Of a stretch of 60,466 bases of DNA, positions 56,038 to 60,466 are shown in pieces. Each line of letters begins with the position of its first letter. Positions within the stretch are counted from its first letter, which is position 1. The notes under the pieces were generated by a model. The model was not told the origin of the DNA and made no database searches. It saw only the letters and a program-made list of their open reading frames with translations. The stretch is from Chitinivorax tropicus. Its GTDB lineage: Bacteria > Pseudomonadota > Gammaproteobacteria > Burkholderiales > SCOH01. A program made the translations under genes and the position numbers. The stretch lies in assembly GCF_014202905.1 (NCBI RefSeq), contig NZ_JACHHY010000023.1, forward strand, positions 1 through 60,466, in the 5' to 3' direction.

Positions 56038-56220
56038 TTACCCTTTGTGATGCGCCCCAAGCCAACTACCCGTAATCAACCCAGCCAACGACGAATAGAT
56101 AATGATGGACAGGGAGGTTTCCCAATGGGGCTTGAGCACAAAAATGCAGACGGCCCACGACAGCACGGCAAACAGCAGGCACCCGCCCACGCCCAGCCCG
56201 ATGATCCGCAACACCTTCAC
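56038..56220 (-). CDS. Small two-helix membrane protein, candidate immunity protein
   Basis: A 60-residue protein with two hydrophobic helices (~3-25 and ~38-55) and a short basic tail. Its GTG start at 56220 overlaps the upstream gene's stop by four bases (GTGA). A tiny membrane protein coupled to a possible secreted hydrolase is the typical arrangement of an immunity protein, but the protein has no recognised domain. Confidence 0.6.
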   Translation of the reverse strand: MKVLRIIGLGVGGCLLFAVLSWAVCIFVLKPHWETSLSIIIYSSLAGLITGSWLGAHHKG

Positions 56221-56681
56221 TTCCAATCCTCCAGCGCCAGGCAGTTGGTATAAAGCCCGGTATCACTGCCCCCTGCTTTCACCAGCTCTTCAATAAATGC
56301 GGCGCAGTTGTGCGGTAGCACACCCCATAACCAGTCTTTGCTGGCCAGCTCGTCAAACTTGCGCTGCATGGCTTCGGGCTTGGTGATCTTGATCGATTTG
56401 CGCTGCAGTTCCGTTTTGCGACTCTCTTTCAGGTAGCGCCGATAACCCGCCTCATCCATGTAATACGGGCGGTCATTGCCATCACCGGCAATATGGAAGT
56501 AGTGCCCACCCACACCCCCTGCATTCAGGATGGCATGCCCGCAAGGATTCGGAAACGTGCCACTAACCACGATGACTTGCGAATGGGTCCAGGGAACAGT
56601 TTCGAGAAACACTGATAGAGATTGATACCTTCGTACGCCATGACAAACGATTCCCACGCAAAAAAGCACAAGGATATGCAA
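56217..56681 (-). CDS. Predicted permuted papain-fold (NlpC/P60- or LRAT-like) hydrolase domain
   Basis: A 154-residue frame. The features are CGHAILN with a conserved His in the first half and NCAAFIEELVKAGG with a Cys in the second. A His-then-Cys order is that of circularly permuted papain-like enzymes (LRAT, YaeF, some secretion-system effectors). The start is unclear: an in-frame stop lies just upstream of the TTG at 56681, and the beginning has no signal peptide or delivery domain. A larger parent gene may have been truncated. The activity is inferred from motifs only. Confidence 0.55.
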   Translation of the reverse strand: MHILVLFCVGIVCHGVRRYQSLSVFLETVPWTHSQVIVVSGTFPNPCGHAILNAGGVGGHYFHIAGDGNDRPYYMDEAGYRRYLKESRKTELQRKSIKITKPEAMQRKFDELASKDWLWGVLPHNCAAFIEELVKAGGSDTGLYTNCLALEDWK

Positions 56682-56740
56682 ATGTCACATCATGACGCAA
56701 CTAGATGCGGCAGGCGGCAACTAGCCTTGACCAGCCCCCA

Positions 56741-56792
56741 GCGCGCGGGATCGTGACCCCGCCACGCCCGCGCGCTAAAGGGGTGGCTTTTT
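56741..56792 (+). promoter_or_regulatory. Overlapping alternative hairpins, attenuator-like
   Basis: GCGCGCGGG (56741-56749) pairs perfectly with CCCGCGCGC (56767-56775). An alternative stem, GCCAC near 56761-56765 with GTGGC at 56783-56787 followed by TTTTT, uses overlapping DNA. Both cannot form at once. A terminator/antiterminator switch is one reading. It is outside any gene I can support. Confidence 0.4.
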
Positions 56793-57496
56793 ATGCAGCT
56801 GCATGATTGCCGGGAAAGACCGCCAGCTATGGCGCTTCAAGCGATTTGTCAGCCTGTGTAAACCTTGCGTTTTGATGCAGTCTAGACATGCAGTCACGCA
56901 GGATGGCATGGGCAGAAGTGCTTCGCTCGCTCAAGCCGTAGGGGGTGTTCAAAAAATGGTAACCGAGGTAGCCGCCCTGAGAAAAACTATCTAAGCTGCT
57001 GATTTGTAATAAGGATAGTGGTTACCTCTAAAAGGTAACTAGAGGTAACCCAAAAGGTAACCGGATGCTAAGTCATTGAAAATAAACAGGCTGAAAAATC
57101 TATCAAGTTACTCTTATAAAAGGTAACCGGTTACCTTTTGGTTATCTTAAAGTTACCTTTTTAGAATTTTTATAACTTGTTGAAGTTAAATGAATATGTT
57201 GTGTTTTTTGAGGTCGGTTACCTTGGTTACCATTTATTTGGCCCCCCACCGACTTGGAAAAATCTCCGCGCATGGTGGGCGCACGTGTGTGTGTATTGCA
57301 TTTGTGATTCATATGTATTGCTGACAGAAGGGGCTGAGCTTGGCACTAGAAAGGGGGATAGGCTTTGGCGCGTTGACTTACAGTGTTTCGGTTGGTGATT
57401 GAAAGTAGTGGGCGGCGGTGATGCCCAAAAAACCAGCGGGAAGGAAAGTGAGGCGGGGACTTGCTGGGAGTTTGACAGTTGCTCTAACTGTCCAAA
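56793..57496. other. Gene-poor, A+T-rich stretch beside tRNA-Thr
   Basis: No gene is convincing. A 63-codon plus-strand frame (56803-56994) ending in VTEVAALRKTI and another (57177-57398) containing GYLGYHLFG run through GGTAACC repeats but lack ribosome sites. It looks like an eroded phage or satellite element next to a tRNA gene. Confidence 0.45.
56958..57231. repeat. GGTAACC/GGTTACC element array with a 22-bp palindrome
   Basis: Elements at 56958, 57020 (inverse), 57034 (GGTAACT), 57044, 57056, 57122, 57129 (inverse), 57152 (GTTACC), 57216 and 57225 (both inverse); GGTTATC at 57140 is a variant. At 57118-57139 two elements meet in a perfect 22-bp palindrome, AAAAGGTAACC followed by GGTTACCTTTT. 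The density, about ten in 275 bases, is far above chance, and the motif is rare elsewhere in the window. Resembles an iteron cluster or operator array. Confidence 0.75.
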
Positions 57497-57531
57497 AAAG
57501 AACAGGGATTAGCGTTTCTGCTAACCCCTTG
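57497..57531 (-). terminator. Terminator of tRNA-Thr
   Basis: On the minus strand GGGGTTAGC / GCTAATCCC (one G-U pair) forms a stem followed by TTCTTTTTT. Confidence 0.8.
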
Positions 57532-57539
57532 ATTCTTAA

Positions 57540-57615
<76 letters not shown>

Positions 57616-57691
57616 TTAAAGGAAGGCGCGATTATAGGAGGACTCTGGCGGGTTCGCAAGATGCTTGCGGCTTGCCGCCAGATTCGCTGGT

Positions 57692-58477
57692 TTACTCTTC
57701 AGAGATGGGGGCGACTATGTTATAGCCGGCATCGACATAGGTGATCTCGCCGGTGACGCCGGATGCGAGGTCGCTCATCAGGAAGGCGGCAACGTTGCCG
57801 ACTTCTTCAATGGTGACGCCGCGTTTGAGCGGGGCGGTTTCGGCCACGTGATGCAGGATCTTCGAAAAGCCGCCAATGCCAGCAGCGGCCAGCGTTTTGA
57901 TCGGGCCTGCCGAGATGCCGTTGACGCGGATATTCTGTGGGCCCATGGCGTAGGACAGATAGCGTACGCCAGCTTCCAGGCTGGCCTTGGCCATGCCCAT
58001 GACGTTGTAGCTGGGCATGGCGCGTTCTGCACCCAGATAAGTGAGGGTCAGCAGGGCGGAATGGGGGCGCAACATGTCGCGGGTGGCTTTGGCCAGGGCG
58101 GGGAAGCTGTAGGCACTGATGTCATGTGCGATCTGGTAGCTTTCGCGGCTGATCGCATCCAGAAAATCGCCAGTGAGCGCCTCGCGTGGTGCAAAGCCGA
58201 TGGAGTGGACGAAACCGTCGAAGCCTTCGGGCCAATGGGTTTTCAGCTCGACAGCCATGTTGTTGATTTCGTCGTCCGACCCGACATCGCAGCGGATGAC
58301 GATGCTGCTGCCGAATTCATTCGCCATCTCCACAACGCGATCTTTCAGTTTATCAACCACATAGGTAAAGGCTAATTCGGCGCCTTCACGGTGCATGGCT
58401 TGGGCGATGCCGTAGGCAATCGAGCGGTTGGAGATCAGGCCGGTGATCAGGATACGTTTGTTGGCGAGAAAGCCCAT
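57692..58477 (-). CDS. fabI: Enoyl-ACP reductase [NADH]
   Basis: The 261-residue enzyme reduces trans-2-enoyl-ACP in fatty acid elongation. [25 protein letters not shown] carries the NADH motif of FabI, and the catalytic pair is Tyr157 and Lys164 in [13 protein letters not shown], with a second Tyr at 147. This is the triclosan-sensitive class. The ATG at 58477 has AAGAGGAC ahead; the frame is open to 58573 as a leader. Monocistronic, 77 bases upstream of tRNA-Thr in the same direction. Confidence 0.96.
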   Translation of the reverse strand: MGFLANKRILITGLISNRSIAYGIAQAMHREGAELAFTYVVDKLKDRVVEMANEFGSSIVIRCDVGSDDEINNMAVELKTHWPEGFDGFVHSIGFAPREALTGDFLDAISRESYQIAHDISAYSFPALAKATRDMLRPHSALLTLTYLGAERAMPSYNVMGMAKASLEAGVRYLSYAMGPQNIRVNGISAGPIKTLAAAGIGGFSKILHHVAETAPLKRGVTIEEVGNVAAFLMSDLASGVTGEITYVDAGYNIVAPISEE

Positions 58478-58651
58478 GGTAGTCCTCTTCTTGGTGGTTG
58501 CCGGATTATAGTAGCAATACGGCCATTCCGGCATCAGGCGGAAGATGGTGGCCAGTTTGCGGGGGGATGGCAATGCTGGCTAACCCTGATGGCTTGGCCG
58601 CCGGGTTGTATACATGTTCAAAAGCGGCCATCTTCCCGTTGGATCGGGGTA

Positions 58652-60094
58652 TTACTTGGCTGTGTCTGGTTTTAGGGCATCGGAAACGGTCACTTTGTCA
58701 TTGAAGGCCGGAAACAGTGGCCTGAACGGAGGCTCGAAGCGGACCAGGATGTCACGGTAGGTGCGAACGTTCTCCACAAAGATGACTGTCTCACCGCCCC
58801 GTGCGTAGCCGTTCTTGACGGTGGTGAAGTAGGCTTCATCTCTGAGTTGTGGCAGGGTGCTTTTCAGATCGGTCCACGCATCGGGGTTTTTGTTCTGTCG
58901 CTTGGCCAGGATGCGGGCGTCTTCCAGATGGCCATAGCCGATATTGTAGGTGGCAAGTGCAATCCAGGTGCGATCGGGCTCGGCAATCCGCGCGGGTAGC
59001 ATTTCCCGCAACATCTGTAGATAGCGTGCGCCGCCAAGAATACTTTCGCGTGGGTCCAGTCTATTTTTGATGCCCAGCCGCTCGGCGGTGGCAGTGGTCA
59101 GCATCATCAGGCCGCGGACGCCAAAAGGCGAGGTGGCGAGCGGGTCCCAGTGCGATTCCTGATACCCCAATGCTGCCAATAACCGCCAGTCGATACCCGT
59201 CAGCAACTCGGCCTCCTCAAAATACCTGCGGTATTCGCTGAGCTTGCTGCCACGAGCCTCCAGCATGGTTTGCACGTCGATTGGGTTCAATCGACGTAAA
59301 TGACCGAAATAACGGTCGATCAAGCGGCGTAGGGTGCCGTCTTTCTCGATCTGTACAAAAAATGCATCAACTGATTGCTTGAAATGGTCGGGTGCTTTTT
59401 CGGGAATCGCCCACGCAACCTGCCTGGGGGGGGATAGCTCGAAAGCGGTATTGATATTGGGGTGGAAGTTACGCATGACATCGACAATGGTCGAGTCGGT
59501 CACGACATAGTCCGCTTCGCCTCGGGCCAGTTTCTCCAGCAGCTCGGCTGGGTCGTTGTATGGTTCTTCCTGCCATTCCAGATCCGGCAGCTTGGGCTTG
59601 GCGTTCTCTAGAAGCGGTAGATGGCTAGAGCCGCTCGGGATCAGCACTTTCTTACCCGCCAGATCTGCCAGATCCTCGGGTTTGGGTTGGTTGATGTTGT
59701 AAGCTACCACAGGGGTGATCAGTAGATAGGCTGGGCCAAACACAACATCCTTTGGGGCTGGCGTGGCAACAGCCAACCCAGCAGCTGCGAGGTGTGCATG
59801 CTCGCCCGCCAGTTCCTTATAGGTCTGTTGTCGATTGGGTAGCAAGACAAACCGCACCGGCACCCCCTGTTGCTGCGCAAACAACCGGATCAGATCGTAT
59901 TCCAGGCCTGCATAGTTACCATCACTATCCACATAGAAAGTATTGGGGGCAGTCTGGGTCAGCACCACCAATTCTTTCTGCTGATCAACCGGCTTGACCC
60001 GCAAATCGACGGGTGGGGGGGCTTCTCGTGAGCAGGCCAATAAGGCACTGAGCAACAAAGCATAAAATGAAAAGCGTCTGATCGGTGTACTCAA
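58652..60094 (-). CDS. mltF: Membrane-bound lytic murein transglycosylase F
   Basis: A ~480-residue lipoprotein. The signal MSTPIRRFSFYALLLSALLAC ends in a lipobox, anchoring it to the outer membrane. A periplasmic substrate-binding-like domain (~25-265; KELVVLTQTAPNTF, YAGLEYDLIRLFA) precedes the SLT lysozyme-like domain with catalytic Glu in LGYQESHWDPLA and the GVRGLMMLT segment. It cleaves peptidoglycan to leave 1,6-anhydro-muramyl ends. The TTG at 60094 is used as start because it gives a normal signal peptide; a TTG at 60112 is possible. Confidence 0.9.
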   Translation of the reverse strand: MSTPIRRFSFYALLLSALLACSREAPPPVDLRVKPVDQQKELVVLTQTAPNTFYVDSDGNYAGLEYDLIRLFAQQQGVPVRFVLLPNRQQTYKELAGEHAHLAAAGLAVATPAPKDVVFGPAYLLITPVVAYNINQPKPEDLADLAGKKVLIPSGSSHLPLLENAKPKLPDLEWQEEPYNDPAELLEKLARGEADYVVTDSTIVDVMRNFHPNINTAFELSPPRQVAWAIPEKAPDHFKQSVDAFFVQIEKDGTLRRLIDRYFGHLRRLNPIDVQTMLEARGSKLSEYRRYFEEAELLTGIDWRLLAALGYQESHWDPLATSPFGVRGLMMLTTATAERLGIKNRLDPRESILGGARYLQMLREMLPARIAEPDRTWIALATYNIGYGHLEDARILAKRQNKNPDAWTDLKSTLPQLRDEAYFTTVKNGYARGGETVIFVENVRTYRDILVRFEPPFRPLFPAFNDKVTVSDALKPDTAK

Positions 60095-60135
60095 TGCATG
60101 AAGCCCTATCAAATGCGGATTTCGCAGAACCGGGG

Positions 60136-60163
60136 TTTACAAAGGCGCAATAGTATATATAAT
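60136..60163 (+). promoter_or_regulatory. Promoter of tRNA-Ser
   Basis: TTTACA at 60136-60141 and TATAAT at 60158-60163 with a 16-base spacer, ending 15 bases before the tRNA. It is a near-consensus sigma-70 promoter and overlaps the beginning of the divergent mltF region. Confidence 0.8.
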
Positions 60164-60178
60164 GCGCACCTTCTGCAC

Positions 60179-60269
60179 GGAAAGGTGGCAGAGTGGTCGA
60201 ATGCGCCGGACTCGAAATCCGGTATACGGGCCTCCCGTATCGAGGGTTCGAATCCCTCCCTTTCCGCCA
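60179..60269 (+). tRNA. tRNA-Ser (anticodon CGA)
   Basis: A 91-base cloverleaf with long variable arm: acceptor GGAAAGG / CCTTTCC, anticodon stem CCGGA / TCCGG around CTCGAAA (CGA), variable arm TACGGGCCTCCCGTA, T arm GAGGGTTCGAATCCCTC, and encoded CCA. Confidence 0.96.
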
Positions 60270-60277
60270 AGTTTTGT

Positions 60278-60309
60278 GAAAAAAGCCATGATTTTTCATG
60301 GCTTTTTTC
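60278..60309 (+). terminator. Terminator of tRNA-Ser
   Basis: GAAAAAAGCCATGA / TCATGGCTTTTTTC stem with a short T loop and a T run, eight bases after the tRNA. Nothing else is visible to the end of the window. Confidence 0.9.
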
Positions 60310-60466
60310 ATTTCCAAGCTTCGCATTGTCGATGTCCAGTCAGCTAAACATCCATACGAGTACGTGGCGGTTATGCATATTGCATTATTCTGCTGGAAAT
60401 GTCGAATGCATTCGATGCACCTCTTGTGCGCCACTGTGAGGCTGGCCCTCGTCAAGAGGGTTGTTT

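Noticed and set aside
57177-57398. 73-codon frame containing GYLGYHLFG
   Set aside because: No ribosome site, and the start of the peptide is produced by GGTTACC repeats; kept only as part of the eroded stretch.

Overview
The window reads as a stretch of chromosome from a betaproteobacterium, most likely a member of the Neisseriales or a close relative. The reasons are a phasin gene of the polyhydroxyalkanoate type, a sdhCDAB-sdhE-gltA-sucAB-lpdA-sucCD block with mdh and a GntR regulator at its head, a moderately high G+C content, and housekeeping genes (relA, rnr, aroC, fabI, pbpC, mltF) arranged as in that group. The genus is inferred from gene style only.

Layout. 1-1700: the 3' end of an unrecognised gene, a lipoprotein gene overlapping it, and a decayed second copy of the first gene's 3' end; this resembles a type VI secretion effector/immunity locus with a displaced tip. 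1.7-8.8 kb: a CsgG-like lipoprotein, a kinase-HDOD-GAF signalling protein, a phasin with a well formed promoter, relA and a 67-residue small gene. 8.9-14.8 kb (minus strand): moeA-mobB-HDOD operon, an EamA exporter, and a DUF2235 alpha/beta hydrolase with a membrane-protein partner. 15.3-20.5 kb: DNA repair glycosylase, MoxR ATPase, TerB-like protein, thioesterase, universal stress protein, radical SAM protein, XRE regulator and the signal recognition particle RNA. 20.5-35.7 kb: malate dehydrogenase, its divergent GntR regulator and an almost complete TCA-cycle block. 36-45.7 kb: YegP-like protein, two identical tRNA-Leu genes, RNase R, a striking repeat array, a DUF455 protein, a secreted S33 peptidase with an ABC exporter, and aroC. 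45.7-56.7 kb: a secreted four-repeat protein, pbpC, a DUF3592-like remnant, a giant alpha-2-macroglobulin-like protein and a possible cysteine-hydrolase/membrane-protein pair. 56.7-60.4 kb: an A+T-rich, GGTAACC-studded gene-free stretch beside tRNA-Thr, then fabI, mltF and tRNA-Ser.

The central metabolic block works as one unit. SdhCDAB with its assembly factor SdhE, GltA, the 2-oxoglutarate dehydrogenase complex (SucA, SucB, LpdA) and succinyl-CoA synthetase (SucCD) cover oxaloacetate to succinyl-CoA to fumarate, and Mdh regenerates oxaloacetate. PbpC and the membrane-anchored macroglobulin form the known peptidoglycan-repair/protease-trap pairing.

The two structures that ordinary genes do not explain are (a) 39312-39958, five units each carrying an inverted pair of DnaA-box-like 9-mers at exactly the same spacing plus a phased third TGTG element, between rnr and the DUF455 gene; and (b) 56958-57231, about ten GGTAACC/GGTTACC elements, including a 22-bp perfect palindrome, beside tRNA-Thr. 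Three small loci resembling orphan secretion-system cargo (left edge, 12.6-14.8 kb, 56.0-56.7 kb) are the other accessory content; no secretion apparatus genes are present.
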